64,000 nucleotides of DNA from an uncultured Bacilli bacterium (GTDB taxonomy: Bacteria; Bacillota_I; Bacilli_A; RF39; UBA660). The stretch is taken from assembly GCA_934120635.1 (NCBI GenBank), contig CAKOUR010000006.1:1-64000 (forward strand), in the 5' to 3' direction. Made by a program: the position numbers and the translations under genes. Shown piece after piece: positions 1 to 9,232 of the stretch. How positions within the stretch are numbered: position 1 is the stretch's first letter; each line of letters begins with the position of its first letter. The notes beneath the pieces are model-generated. The model was not told the DNA's origin and did not search any database. It saw only the letters and a list, made by a program, of their open reading frames with translations.

Positions 1-2124
1 AACGGTGGAGTATGGAATGGAACAACAAATAGTTCTACATTTACTCAAGTAAATGGAACAACAAAATCAATAGGAAATCCAACAGCAACTCCTTATTACA
101 CGATTAGTTATAATGGAAATGGAGGTTCAACGCCTGGAGCTACAAAGGCATATCGATCATTTTCAAGTTGGAGCTTATCAGGAGGGGGAACTTTTTCGAA
201 TGGAACGTATACTTTTGGAACAAGTAATGGTACTTTAACTGCTAATTACAATGGAACTTCTAGTTCAACATCATTAGCATCATCAAGTAAATCGTTTACC
301 ATTACATATGATACTAATTCAACTGGAGCGACAAGTAGTGCTTCAACTCAATCAGTAGCAGTATCTGGATTAGGTTGGTATGATGCAGCAAGTGGGGGTA
401 ATAAAATAGCAAACTTTGGTGGAAGTACAACATTTACAGGAAATAAAACTTTATATGCTCATTGGAATAGTAGTGCTTCTGTGACATTAGCCACATTATC
501 AAAGACAGGATATACTTGTGAGTGGAATACTCAATCTTTTATGAATGGAACAACATATAGTTCAGGACAAACAAATGTTACCATTAGTTCTTCAATTACT
601 TTGTATGCTAGATGTAAGAGAAATACTTATAATGTAAAAGTTAAAGCTTTAAATAGTGATTATGGAAAAATAGAATATATAGACCAATCAGATGATGAAT
701 ATGAACATGTTGCTACTGATACTTCTTTTTCTATAAAAGCTCCTTTGGGCACAGACATAAGTTTTAGAAGTAATGATTCATGTATAATCGTGCATGATGA
801 TGAAGATTGGTTGATTGATAATGCATATTGTCCTTTACCGGAAACATTATCTGGTTATACTACCAAATTTACTGGGTGGTCGATTAATGGGCAGTCATTT
901 ACAGGCACTAGAACATTATCTTCTGATATAGAAATAGTAGCTAATTTTTCTAAAACAATTAATAAATATACTATTACTTATAATAATAATGGTGGTTCTG
1001 GATGTTCTTCTAAGATTGATGTTGAATATGGTTCAAAGTATGGTACATTATGTACTCCTACTTATTTGGGACATACATTTCAAGGGTGGTATACTGCAGC
1101 AAGTGGAGGAACTCGAGTAACTTCTGAAACAACAATGGGAGCAGGTAATGTTACTATTTATGCTCATTGGACTGAAACTACTTATACTGTTAGTTATAAT
1201 GCAAATGGTGGAAGTGGTTGTAGTACACCAAAAGAAATTGTTTATGGACAAAAGTATGGAAGTTTATGTACCCCTTCTAGAACAGGATACAATTTTGCTG
1301 GATGGTATACAGCAGCATCAGGGGGAACTCAAGTAAGTTCAGAAACAACAGCAGGTGCTGGAAATGTTACTATTTATGCTCATTGGAATGCTAAGACATT
1401 ATATATTTATTATGATTTAGGAAATTTATCTAATGTTGGTTCAGGAAGCATGTCTGCTACTACTTATCAATACGGAGACCCCAATGGTGTGCCATTAAAA
1501 GTAAATGAATTTAAATTTACCCAAAGAATATTTAGATGTTGGCATATGAAAAGAGCAGATAACAAATGGTATGGATGTACTAATAAAAATGTTGCTTGTA
1601 GTGGTGCTGCTGGAAATACAAGTATGGGATGGTATGATTTTAGTCAATTAAGTAATGGCAATGGCCTTTTTTATGAACCACATACAGATCCAGGAACCGA
1701 TTCGTGGATAATTAGCAGTTTTGTTTCAGAAGGACAAAATATGTATTTTTATCCTCAAGTTGTAAATGCAACCCTTTCTATTAAGACAACTAAAATATCA
1801 ATTAAAAATAGTAGTGGTGCCCATAAGATACCTAAAGAAAAATGTTCTGGATATACAAATCAAGATTTGCGATTTCAGTTTCAGTTTACTACTAATGATA
1901 CTGTTTCTAGTGGAAGAGTGTGTTATGCTAGTTCGAAAAGCGGATCACATACAGGAACTAATTGCGCTAATTATAGTTATGGGAAATGTTTAAGAACATC
2001 AGCAAAAACAGGTTGGGCTTATTTTAGAACTTCGCTGGATTGGTACTTTTATAGATCTACTATTTATGCATATGCATATGCAAAAACAGCTTCTGGTAAA
2101 ACAGCATCAGCATATGCAGGATGA
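1..2124 (+). CDS. Large surface protein with InlB B-repeats, 5' end outside window
   Basis: The frame is open from base 1, so this is the last 707 codons of a longer gene; the GTG at 481 is an internal codon, not a start. Two well-conserved InlB/Listeria-Bacteroides B-repeats (pattern: TxxYNxNGG, YG, GY/GHxFxGWYTAASGG, YAHW) end near 1170 and 1386 with a 216-bp (72-aa) period. Degenerate copies lie at about 100-470 and 960. The protein is rich in Ser, Thr, Gly and Asn, with scattered cysteines. The C-terminus (about 1750-2121) is a Tyr/Ser-rich non-repeat domain without an LPXTG motif or membrane helix. Such repeats occur in exported adhesins; the role here is inferred. A membrane-anchored gene follows 32 bp later. 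Confidence 0.85.
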   Translation, partial: NGGVWNGTTNSSTFTQVNGTTKSIGNPTATPYYTISYNGNGGSTPGATKAYRSFSSWSLSGGGTFSNGTYTFGTSNGTLTANYNGTSSSTSLASSSKSFTITYDTNSTGATSSASTQSVAVSGLGWYDAASGGNKIANFGGSTTFTGNKTLYAHWNSSASVTLATLSKTGYTCEWNTQSFMNGTTYSSGQTNVTISSSITLYARCKRNTYNVKVKALNSDYGKIEYIDQSDDEYEHVATDTSFSIKAPLGTDISFRSNDSCIIVHDDEDWLIDNAYCPLPETLSGYTTKFTGWSINGQSFTGTRTLSSDIEIVANFSKTINKYTITYNNNGGSGCSSKIDVEYGSKYGTLCTPTYLGHTFQGWYTAASGGTRVTSETTMGAGNVTIYAHWTETTYTVSYNANGGSGCSTPKEIVYGQKYGSLCTPSRTGYNFAGWYTAASGGTQVSSETTAGAGNVTIYAHWNAKTLYIYYDLGNLSNVGSGSMSATTYQYGDPNGVPLKVNEFKFTQRIFRCWHMKRADNKWYGCTNKNVACSGAAGNTSMGWYDFSQLSNGNGLFYEPHTDPGTDSWIISSFVSEGQNMYFYPQVVNATLSIKTTKISIKNSSGAHKIPKEKCSGYTNQDLRFQFQFTTNDTVSSGRVCYASSKSGSHTGTNCANYSYGKCLRTSAKTGWAYFRTSLDWYFYRSTIYAYAYAKTASGKTASAYAG
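1000..1386 (+). repeat. Tandem InlB-type B-repeats (72-aa period)
   Basis: Two consecutive repeats encode nearly the same blocks (SGCS, YG.KYG.LCTP, GWYTAASGGT, SETT.GAGNVTIYAHW). The YAHW blocks lie 216 bp apart. The DNA is also similar but has diverged at third positions, so the duplication is not recent. Confidence 0.8.
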
Positions 2125-2156
2125 TAAAAATTAATTAAAAGAAAGGAAACCTTATA

Positions 2157-2951
2157 ATGAAATTTACCAAAAAGAAAATAATAATTTTATCTACTACTTT
2201 TGTAATAGCAATAGCCATTATATTCTTTCTCTTTTTTAAAAAATCTTTAAATAAATATGAATATACACCAGAACAAAAAGATAAAATTAAAGAAGAAATC
2301 AAACAAAGTACTGATTCAATAGTTTCTAAAGATGTAACAGTAGATAGTATTCGAGAAACATTACAAGATGAAAATATTATAAATATTTTTTTAACAGTAG
2401 GAGAGCAGTCTTATTTAAGAAATAAACCAATTGATAAATTAATAAAAAAATATAATCTATCTTCATTAGTAGAAGAACAAAAGTCTTATGTTGAAAAAGT
2501 AGAAAAAAAATATTTAGATAATTTACAATATAATATCGTGTCTGAAAGTGAAAACGGAAATGAATTATGTGAGAATATAGAAATAATAACTTATTATTAT
2601 TCTTTATATTTAACAGATTATATTAATATTATAACTGCACTTCTTGAAATTCCAATAAACGAAGTAGATGAAGAAGAAGAAAGTCAAATAGAATATTATA
2701 AATTACAATTAAAAGCTTTAAAGGTATTAGACAAGCATTTAGATGAATATGATAATTTTTCTAAGGAAAAAGAAAAAGTTCAAATTTGCTATGAAAATGG
2801 GAAATTAAAAGATAAAACTCAAATGCTAACATTAGCAGTAGCATTACAAGGAGAATTGTATAGTAATATGGATATGAGTGATGAGAATGTTGTAAAAAAA
2901 ACTGATGAAAGATTAGAAAAATATTTAAAAGAAATAGAAGAAATGCAATAA
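2157..2951 (+). CDS. Membrane-anchored, coiled-coil extracytoplasmic protein, unknown function
   Basis: The product is 264 aa. After a basic start (MKFTKKK) comes one hydrophobic helix (about residues 8-27), then a long charged, Lys/Glu-rich region predicted to be helical, with an acidic patch around residues 170-180 (EVDEEEE). There is no lipobox and no recognised domain. An AAGAAAGGAAA ribosome binding site sits just upstream. It follows the InlB-repeat protein by 32 bp and may be cotranscribed. I do not recognise the family; a cell-surface or wall-associated role is a guess from topology. Confidence 0.75.
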   Translation: MKFTKKKIIILSTTFVIAIAIIFFLFFKKSLNKYEYTPEQKDKIKEEIKQSTDSIVSKDVTVDSIRETLQDENIINIFLTVGEQSYLRNKPIDKLIKKYNLSSLVEEQKSYVEKVEKKYLDNLQYNIVSESENGNELCENIEIITYYYSLYLTDYINIITALLEIPINEVDEEEESQIEYYKLQLKALKVLDKHLDEYDNFSKEKEKVQICYENGKLKDKTQMLTLAVALQGELYSNMDMSDENVVKKTDERLEKYLKEIEEMQ

Positions 2952-2989
2952 TAGAATTATATACATTATTTTTGTCAATCAATTGTAAA

Positions 2990-3025
2990 AAAAAGATAAC
3001 TATTTGTTGAATAGTTATTTTTTTT
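2990..3025 (+). terminator. Rho-independent terminator
   Basis: Inverted repeat ATAACTATT (2996-3004) and AATAGTTAT (3010-3018), 5-nt loop, then a run of T. It closes the surface-protein transcript before pflB. Confidence 0.75.
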
Positions 3026-3067
3026 ATTCTTTTGTGTTAAAATAATAAAGGAAATAGGAGGTATAGA

Positions 3068-5305
3068 ATGAAAGAACAATGGAACGGCTTCAATGAAGGA
3101 GCATGGACAAAAGAAATCAATGTAGAAGATTTTATCAAAAGAAACTACAAAAAGTATGAAGGAGATGAAAGCTTTTTATCTCTTCCAACAGAAAAAACAA
3201 AAAAAGTATTAAAAGTATATAATGATATGTGCACAGAAGAAGTAAAAAAACATGTCATTGATATTGATACAGTAAATCCTGCAGGAATTAATGCTTTCAA
3301 ACCTGGATATATTTGTGATGAAGATGATGTAATTGTTGGACTTCAGACAGATAAACTAGGAAAAAGAGCGATTGTTCCTAAAGGTGGAATAAAAATGGTT
3401 TACCAAGAGTTAGAAGCATATGGTTATAAAATGGATCCAACTCTTGAACATTTTATTAAAGATACAAACTTAGTAAAAACACATAATGATGGTGTATTTG
3501 ATGCTTACACTAGTGAAATAAGAAGAGCAAGACACAATAAGTTATTAACAGGACTTCCTGATGCTTATGGTCGTGGAAGAATAATTGGAGATTATCGAAG
3601 AATAGCTTTATATGGTATTGATTATTTAATGGAAGAAAAGAAAAATGATTGGGACAACATGAAAATTACTGAGATGGATGATGAAACAATCAGACTTCGT
3701 GAAGAAATCTCTATGCAATATAGAGCGTTAAACGAAATAAAAGAAATGGCTTTAAGTTATGGATTTGATATTTCTAAGCCAGCAACTAATGCTAAAGAAG
3801 CAGTACAATGGACTTATTTTGGTTACTTAGCTGCAATTAAAGAAAATAATGGAGCAGCAATGAGCTTAGGAAGAGTAGATGCTTTCTTTGATATCTATTT
3901 CGAAAGAGATTTTGAAAAAGGCATCTTAACAGAATCTGATGCCCAAGAAATTATCGATCAATTTGTTATCAAATTAAGAGCAGCAAGACATTTAAGAACA
4001 CCAGAATATGATGAATTATTCTCAGGAGATCCAACTTGGGTTACTTGTTCACTTGGTGGTATGACAAACGAAGGAGAAACTTTAGTTAATAAAACAAGTT
4101 TCCGTATTGTTCATACCCTAGAAAATCTAGAAAGTGCACCAGAACCAAACATGACAGTATTATGGGCAGAAAAATTACCAGAACCATGGAAAAAATATTG
4201 TACAAAAATAAGTATTGCAACTGATTCCATTCAATATGAAAATGATGATATCATGCGACCTGCAATGGGAGATGATTATGGAATTGCTTGTTGCGTTTCA
4301 GCAATGAGAATTGGAAAAGATATGCAATTCTTTGGAGCACGCTGTAACCTAGCAAAAACTTTATTATACGCAATCAACGGTGGTGTAGATGAAGTAAGAA
4401 GAGATTTAGTTATCCCTGGATTTGAAAAAATGACTGATGAAGTATTAGACTATGAAAAAGTAAAAACAGCATACTACAAAATGATGCATGAAGTAGCAAG
4501 AATTTATTCTGATGCTATGAATATCATTCACTATATGCACGATAAATATGCTTATGAAGCAGGACAAATGGCATTACATGATACCTATGTAAATCGCTTA
4601 ATGGCCTATGGAGTAGCAGGATTTTCAGTAGCAGTAGATTCATTATCCGCAATTAAATATGCTAAGGTTAAACCAATTAGAGATGAAGAAGGAATTACTG
4701 TTGATTTTGAAATAGAAGGAGATTTTCCAAAATTTGGAAATGATGATGATCGAGTAGATGAAATTGGAAAAGAAATTATTGAACAATTCTATAAAGAATT
4801 ATCTCTTCATCACTGTTACAGAAATGCACACCCAACATTATCCATCTTAACGATAACTTCTAATGTAGTATATGGCTCAAATACTGGAGCAACTCCAGAT
4901 GGAAGAAAAAAAGGTGTAGCATTTGCACCAGGAGCAAATCCAATGCATGGAAGAGATTCATCAGGCGCAATTGCCTCACTTAACTCAGTAGCAAAACTTG
5001 ACTGGACAAATTGCTGCCGTGATGGAATATCCAATACTTTCTCTATCGTACCAGATAGTTTAGGACACAGTAATGAAGAAAGAATAGAAAATTTAGTATC
5101 ATTACTTGATGGATATTTTATTCAAGGAGCACATCACTTAAACGTTAATGTATTAAATCGTGAAACATTAATTGATGCGATGAATAATCCAGATAAATAC
5201 CCTCTACTTACGATTCGTGTTTCTGGTTATGCAGTTCGATTCAATAAACTTACAAGAAAGCAACAAGAGGAAGTAATTGCAAGAACTTTCCACGAGAAAA
5301 TGTAA
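3068..5305 (+). CDS. pflB: Formate C-acetyltransferase (pyruvate formate-lyase)
   Basis: PFL converts pyruvate and CoA to acetyl-CoA and formate in anaerobic fermentation. The protein is 745 aa, the usual length. The adjacent catalytic cysteines are C408-C409 (ACCVSAM), and the glycyl-radical loop RVSGYAV near the C-terminus places the radical glycine at G720. A strong AGGAGG site precedes the ATG. The stop overlaps the start of the activase gene by one base (TAATG), so the two are translationally coupled. The oxygen-sensitive glycyl radical implies an anaerobic lifestyle. Confidence 0.97.
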   Translation: MKEQWNGFNEGAWTKEINVEDFIKRNYKKYEGDESFLSLPTEKTKKVLKVYNDMCTEEVKKHVIDIDTVNPAGINAFKPGYICDEDDVIVGLQTDKLGKRAIVPKGGIKMVYQELEAYGYKMDPTLEHFIKDTNLVKTHNDGVFDAYTSEIRRARHNKLLTGLPDAYGRGRIIGDYRRIALYGIDYLMEEKKNDWDNMKITEMDDETIRLREEISMQYRALNEIKEMALSYGFDISKPATNAKEAVQWTYFGYLAAIKENNGAAMSLGRVDAFFDIYFERDFEKGILTESDAQEIIDQFVIKLRAARHLRTPEYDELFSGDPTWVTCSLGGMTNEGETLVNKTSFRIVHTLENLESAPEPNMTVLWAEKLPEPWKKYCTKISIATDSIQYENDDIMRPAMGDDYGIACCVSAMRIGKDMQFFGARCNLAKTLLYAINGGVDEVRRDLVIPGFEKMTDEVLDYEKVKTAYYKMMHEVARIYSDAMNIIHYMHDKYAYEAGQMALHDTYVNRLMAYGVAGFSVAVDSLSAIKYAKVKPIRDEEGITVDFEIEGDFPKFGNDDDRVDEIGKEIIEQFYKELSLHHCYRNAHPTLSILTITSNVVYGSNTGATPDGRKKGVAFAPGANPMHGRDSSGAIASLNSVAKLDWTNCCRDGISNTFSIVPDSLGHSNEERIENLVSLLDGYFIQGAHHLNVNVLNRETLIDAMNNPDKYPLLTIRVSGYAVRFNKLTRKQQEEVIARTFHEKM

Positions 5306-6036
5306 TGAAAAAAGGTGCAGTTGACTCAATTGAAACTTTTGGATTAGTTGATGGTCCAGGAATTCGAACAGTCGTCTTCTTAAGTGGATGTAAACTTCGA
5401 TGTAAATATTGTCATAACCCAGAAATGTGGATAAGAGGAAAAGAGAATATTACTAGTGAAGACTTAGCAAAGCGAATTATCCGAAATAAACCTTACTTTA
5501 AAAGAAACAGTGGAGGAGTAACTTTCTCAGGAGGAGAACCACTTCTTCAAAGTAACTTTATCATTGAAGTAGCAAAAATTTTAAAAAAAGAAAATATCCA
5601 TATTGCCTTAGATACAGCTGGAGTAGGAAATGGAAATTATCAAGAGATACTAAAGTATATTGATTTAGTAATTCTAGATATCAAATTTACAACCAAAGAA
5701 GGATATTTAGCCCTAACATCACATCCAATAGATGAATCATTAAAATTCATAGAAGAACTCAACAAAAGTGGAAAAAAAGTTTGGCTTAGGCAAGTTGTCG
5801 TCCCAGGACTAATGGATAACGAAAAATACTTACAACAATTAGCAGATACTTGTCTTCAAGTTAAAAATGTCGAAAGAATTGAATTTCTTCCTTACCATAA
5901 ACTAGGTAGTGAAAAATATGAAAAACTAGGGATTCCGTATCCCTATAAAGATAAAGAAGAAATGGATAAAACAAAATGCCAAGAACTTTATCAACACTTT
6001 ATGGAAATCTATAATAGAAAGAAGATACAACAGTGA
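5305..6036 (+). CDS. pflA: Pyruvate formate-lyase activating enzyme (radical SAM)
   Basis: This radical SAM enzyme installs the glycyl radical on PflB. The 243-aa protein has the CxxxCxxC cluster motif at C29/C33/C36 (SGCKLRCKYCHN), followed by the glycine-rich SGGEPL motif of the SAM site. Its start overlaps the pflB stop, the usual pflBA arrangement. The end of the gene contains the left arm of the terminator. Confidence 0.96.
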   Translation: MKKGAVDSIETFGLVDGPGIRTVVFLSGCKLRCKYCHNPEMWIRGKENITSEDLAKRIIRNKPYFKRNSGGVTFSGGEPLLQSNFIIEVAKILKKENIHIALDTAGVGNGNYQEILKYIDLVILDIKFTTKEGYLALTSHPIDESLKFIEELNKSGKKVWLRQVVVPGLMDNEKYLQQLADTCLQVKNVERIEFLPYHKLGSEKYEKLGIPYPYKDKEEMDKTKCQELYQHFMEIYNRKKIQQ

Positions 6037-6057
6037 TTTACTCTTCTTTCTTTTTTT
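6016..6057 (+). terminator. Rho-independent terminator after pflBA
   Basis: AGAAAGAAGA (6016-6025) pairs with TCTTCTTTCT (6042-6051), followed by T-rich sequence. The left arm lies inside the last codons of pflA. Confidence 0.65.
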
Positions 6058-6142
6058 CTTTAACTTTAGAGAAAAATATGAATCAGTATTTTTGCATAAA
6101 AAAGAAAAACTTATCCACACTAAAAATAAGGAGCGTGGAAAA

Positions 6143-6580
6143 ATGAATGAAAATAATGAACTATTAATGTATATTTATCAAAATGCCAACATGGGAGTAA
6201 AAAACTGTACTAATCTAATTCGAATCTTACAAGGAAAAGATAATAAAATCAAAAAAATAGTAGAAGGAGAATTAAAAGGATACGAAGAATTTGCCAAAAG
6301 AGCAGAAAAACTAATCAAAAAAAATAAACTCAATCCCAAAGAAATAGGCTTAATGGCAGACGTCATGTCAAAAATAAGCATGAACATGGAAATGATGAAA
6401 GATAACAGCGATGCTAGAGTAGCCGATATGCTAACCAAAGGATTTACAATGGGAAATGTAGACATTACCAAAAAAATCGATCGCTTTGAAAAAGACGCTG
6501 ACAAAGATATTCTAAAACTAGCAAAAGATTTATTAAATTTTGGCAAAGAAAATATTGAAATATTAAAACCATACTTATAG
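6143..6580 (+). CDS. Small all-helical cytoplasmic protein, ferritin-like/DUF2383-type possible
   Basis: The product is 145 aa from the ATG at 6143, chosen over an upstream in-frame ATG (6092) because an AAGGAG site lies 10 bases ahead of it. It is charged and helical throughout (Lys/Glu/Met rich), has no signal peptide or membrane segment, and repeated amphipathic helices suggest a four-helix bundle. Similarity to DUF2383-like proteins is an impression from the N-terminal pattern, not a confirmed match. The SDR gene follows within 15 bp, so the two form a small operon. Confidence 0.6.
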   Translation: MNENNELLMYIYQNANMGVKNCTNLIRILQGKDNKIKKIVEGELKGYEEFAKRAEKLIKKNKLNPKEIGLMADVMSKISMNMEMMKDNSDARVADMLTKGFTMGNVDITKKIDRFEKDADKDILKLAKDLLNFGKENIEILKPYL

Positions 6581-6594
6581 AATAGGTGATAAAT

Positions 6595-7344
6595 TTGAAA
6601 GCACTAGTAACAGGAGCAAGTTCAGGAATAGGACTATATATATCTAACGAATTATTAAATCTTGGCTATGATTTATTTGTTGTAGCAAGAGATAAAAAGA
6701 AATTAGAAAAAATATATGCAAAGAAAAAGAACGTAACTATCATTAGTCTAGATTTAGAAGACAAAGATAATTGTTATAAATTATATGAAATGCTAAAAGA
6801 TAAAGATATTGATATTTTAGTCAATAATGCTGGATTTGGAGATGCTGGTAATTTTAGCCAAACATCATTACAAAAAGAACTAAGCATGATTGATTTAAAT
6901 ATCATTTCTTATCATATTTTAACTAAATTATTTTTAAAAGATTTTATCAAAAAAAATAGAGGCCGAATTCTTAATATTGCCTCCATGGCAGGATTTATGC
7001 CTGGACCTTATATGGCAACTTACTATGCAACAAAATCTTATATTGTAAGCTTAACTACCTCTATACAAGAAGAGTTAAAAAAAGATAAATCCAATGTCCA
7101 TGTATCCATGTTTTGCCCTGGACCAGTAGAAACTAACTTTAATAAGGTCGCTAAAGTAAAATTTAATGTACCATCCATAGATGCAGAAAAAGCAGCCAAA
7201 ATAGCAGTAGAAGGAATGTTTAAAAATAAAAAAATAATTATTCCGATGAATATGAAATTAAATTATTACTTAGTAAAATTAAGTCCATTAGGCTTAGTAT
7301 CAACAATTAATGCTAAAACCCAAGAAAGAGTAGAAGATAAGTGA
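6595..7344 (+). CDS. Short-chain dehydrogenase/reductase
   Basis: NAD(P)-dependent oxidoreductase of the classical SDR family, substrate unknown. The N-terminal Rossmann motif TGASSGIG, the VNNAG motif, a Ser in SMAGFM and the catalytic YxxxK (YYATK) are all present, as is the PGPVET segment after the active site. The TTG at 6595 is preferred because AGGTGAT (6583-6589) sits at ordinary spacing; the GTG at 6586 lies inside that ribosome binding site. The product is 249 or 250 aa, typical for the family. Confidence 0.9.
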   Translation: MKALVTGASSGIGLYISNELLNLGYDLFVVARDKKKLEKIYAKKKNVTIISLDLEDKDNCYKLYEMLKDKDIDILVNNAGFGDAGNFSQTSLQKELSMIDLNIISYHILTKLFLKDFIKKNRGRILNIASMAGFMPGPYMATYYATKSYIVSLTTSIQEELKKDKSNVHVSMFCPGPVETNFNKVAKVKFNVPSIDAEKAAKIAVEGMFKNKKIIIPMNMKLNYYLVKLSPLGLVSTINAKTQERVEDK

Positions 7345-7370
7345 AAAATACTGATATCTACTCTTTTTTT
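7325..7370 (+). terminator. Rho-independent terminator after the SDR gene
   Basis: AGAGTAGA (7327-7334) pairs with TCTACTCT (7357-7364), followed by seven T. The left arm is within the end of the coding region. Confidence 0.6.
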
Positions 7371-7425
7371 ATGATAAAGCTTAAAAATAGTAAATATTTC
7401 ATTCTAAGGAAATTCTAAGTTAACC

Positions 7426-7453
7426 TTGACTTTTTTTCAAAAAAATTTATAAT
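7426..7453 (+). promoter_or_regulatory. Sigma-A-type promoter
   Basis: TTGACT (7426-7431), 16-bp spacer, TATAAT (7448-7453). It predicts transcription from about 7460, which excludes use of the ATG at 7468. Confidence 0.75.
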
Positions 7454-7479
7454 AGGATAAAAAATTAATGGGGGAAACA

Positions 7480-8421
7480 ATGAATCAAGAATTAGAAAAT
7501 GCAATAATAAATGCCAAGAAACGCTGTGAAGGAATGTTAATAGAAGAATGTCGAGGTTTTTTTGGCAGAATCTATCCTTTTACTACCGAAAATATTAATG
7601 GCTATATCTCAAACTTTCAATTAAAAAATAAATCATTATTAACGGTAGGCTCTTCTGGAGACCAAGTATTAAATGCCATAGCAGAAGGATGTAAAGATAT
7701 ATCTGTAATTGATGTTAATCCTTATACCAAATACTACTATTACTTAAAAGCAGCAGGAATAATTACTTTAGATGAAGAAGAATTTTTTGAGTTTTTTCGG
7801 TATAAAGATTATCCTTTTGTATTTAGTGATAACAAAAATGTTTTTAGAAATGATTTGTATCAAAAAATTCTACCAGCCTTAGAAACTTTAGATAAAGAAT
7901 CCCTTTTCTTTTGGAATAGCTTATTTACAAAATTTTCTGGAAGTGAAGTGAGAAGATATTTATTTCAAGCAGATGAAGAACAAAATAAAACAATTACTTC
8001 TTGCAACTTATATTTACAAAGCGAAAAAAATTATCATAACTTAAAATCAAATTTAGAAACAGTAGTTCCTAACTTCTTAAAAGGAAATATCCTACAATAC
8101 CCATTTGATAAAAACTATGATAATATCTGGTTATCTAATATTGGTTCCTATTTAAATGTTAATGATATCAAAAATATAGCAAAAATAATTCCAAATTATC
8201 TTACAGATGAAGGAAAATTACTCATTAGTTATTTATATGACACAACAAAAAATACAACCTATCAAAAGAATTGGAGTTCAATATATAATTTTAATCTTGT
8301 TTCTTCTATTTTTAAAGAATATCATACAGAATTAATATCATTTTTAGGAATTAAAGGAATAAAGATGTCTAATTCTTCTATTAAAGATTCTGCAATACTA
8401 TGTAGAAAACGAAAAAAATAA
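7480..8421 (+). CDS. SAM-dependent methyltransferase-like protein (DUF3419-like fold)
   Basis: The product is 313 aa from the ATG at 7480, which has GGGGGAA ahead of it. The segment LTVGSSGDQVLN followed by IDVNPY resembles SAM-binding motif I and the acidic end of strand 2 in Rossmann methyltransferases and in DUF3419/BtaA-type proteins. The long middle (about residues 90-200) is unassigned. The substrate is unknown. It is transcribed from its own promoter, and the tmRNA promoter begins only 14 bp after its stop. Confidence 0.6.
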   Translation: MNQELENAIINAKKRCEGMLIEECRGFFGRIYPFTTENINGYISNFQLKNKSLLTVGSSGDQVLNAIAEGCKDISVIDVNPYTKYYYYLKAAGIITLDEEEFFEFFRYKDYPFVFSDNKNVFRNDLYQKILPALETLDKESLFFWNSLFTKFSGSEVRRYLFQADEEQNKTITSCNLYLQSEKNYHNLKSNLETVVPNFLKGNILQYPFDKNYDNIWLSNIGSYLNVNDIKNIAKIIPNYLTDEGKLLISYLYDTTKNTTYQKNWSSIYNFNLVSSIFKEYHTELISFLGIKGIKMSNSSIKDSAILCRKRKK

Positions 8422-8435
8422 ACTTCAAGTTACTC

Positions 8436-8464
8436 TTGACAAGAATAAATATAATGATTATAAT
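8436..8464 (+). promoter_or_regulatory. Consensus promoter of tmRNA
   Basis: Perfect TTGACA (8436-8441), 17-bp spacer and perfect TATAAT (8459-8464). Predicted start about 8471, just before the mature tmRNA 5' end. Confidence 0.85.
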
Positions 8465-8475
8465 GTTCTTGTAAT

Positions 8476-8835
8476 GGGGTCGTATATGGATTCGACAGGA
8501 ATAAAAGAAATTTAGCCGCAAGTCGTATATCTTACGTTACAGATAAATTAAATATAGCTGGAAACAACTATAACAATGCTACTGGATACGCTTTTGCGTA
8601 ATTTAATTTAATCAGTAGGTTCTATCCCATCTTTGCCTATGAGATAGGAATAGGACATATAAAATAGGCTATATTATATATTTTTTCTTGGATATATAAT
8701 GAATATTAAAGAATAGTAAATAATTATTCTTGTTAGTTCTTCTAATTATTTATGAATATTTAGAATTAACTAAACTTGTAGAAGCTAAATGGAGTTTATT
8801 TTTGGACGGGAGTTCGACTCTCCCCGGCTCCACCA
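8476..8835 (+). ncRNA. ssrA: Transfer-messenger RNA (tmRNA)
   Basis: tmRNA rescues stalled ribosomes together with SmpB, which is encoded at 50911. The 5' end GGGGTCG pairs with CGGCTCC at the 3' end to form the alanyl acceptor stem, and CCA is encoded. The GGTTCGACTCTCC-type T-arm is present near 8810-8825. The tag frame ends at the TAA at 8599-8601 and reads GNNYNNATGYAFA when resumed at GGA (8560), plus the Ala carried by tmRNA. The ending YAFA differs from the usual ALAA and resembles mycoplasma tags. Pseudoknot-rich AT sequence fills 8610-8790. Confidence 0.95.
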
Positions 8836-9232
8836 TTGAGAAATCTGTCCAGAGTTTTATAGTTTTGGGTTTAATATAGAAAATATCAATTTCTAAAAGA
8901 AGTTGGTATTTTTTTTGTTGCTAATTAAAGAAAGGACAGGCTTAAATGATTAATATTGTAAAAAAAAGTTAGAGTTTGCTGAGGATATTATGGATATGTT
9001 AGAGGATAAAGTATCTAAATTACAAGAAAAGTTAAATTGCTTCAAAGAACTATAGAATAAATTTATTTTCTTATAAGACAAATTCTTTTCTTAAATAAAT
9101 ATGATGACTTGATAGATGAATTACATGAAAAAGATCTAGAAATTTACAAAACGAGTTTAGTAGTAATTATAAGAAAGATAGTGATTTATAACGATAATTA
9201 TATGATATAATAGTTAATGTTAGGAGGAAAAT
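8836..9232 (+). other. Decayed intergenic stretch behind tmRNA
   Basis: There is no intact gene. A short frame ending at the TAG near 9053 reads as an amphipathic coiled coil (EFAEDIMDMLEDKVSKL and onward) without a proper start. The DNA before it has an isolated ATG frame that stops after eight codons. This looks like the tail of a degraded mobile-element gene. The stretch begins with CACCATTGAGAAAT, nearly repeated at 10042. A TATAAT element precedes the next gene near 9205. Confidence 0.5.

Noticed and set aside
1048..1251. Opposite-strand frames inside the repeat protein and other genes
   Set aside because: They have no start signals and arise from biased codon use in AT-rich genes.
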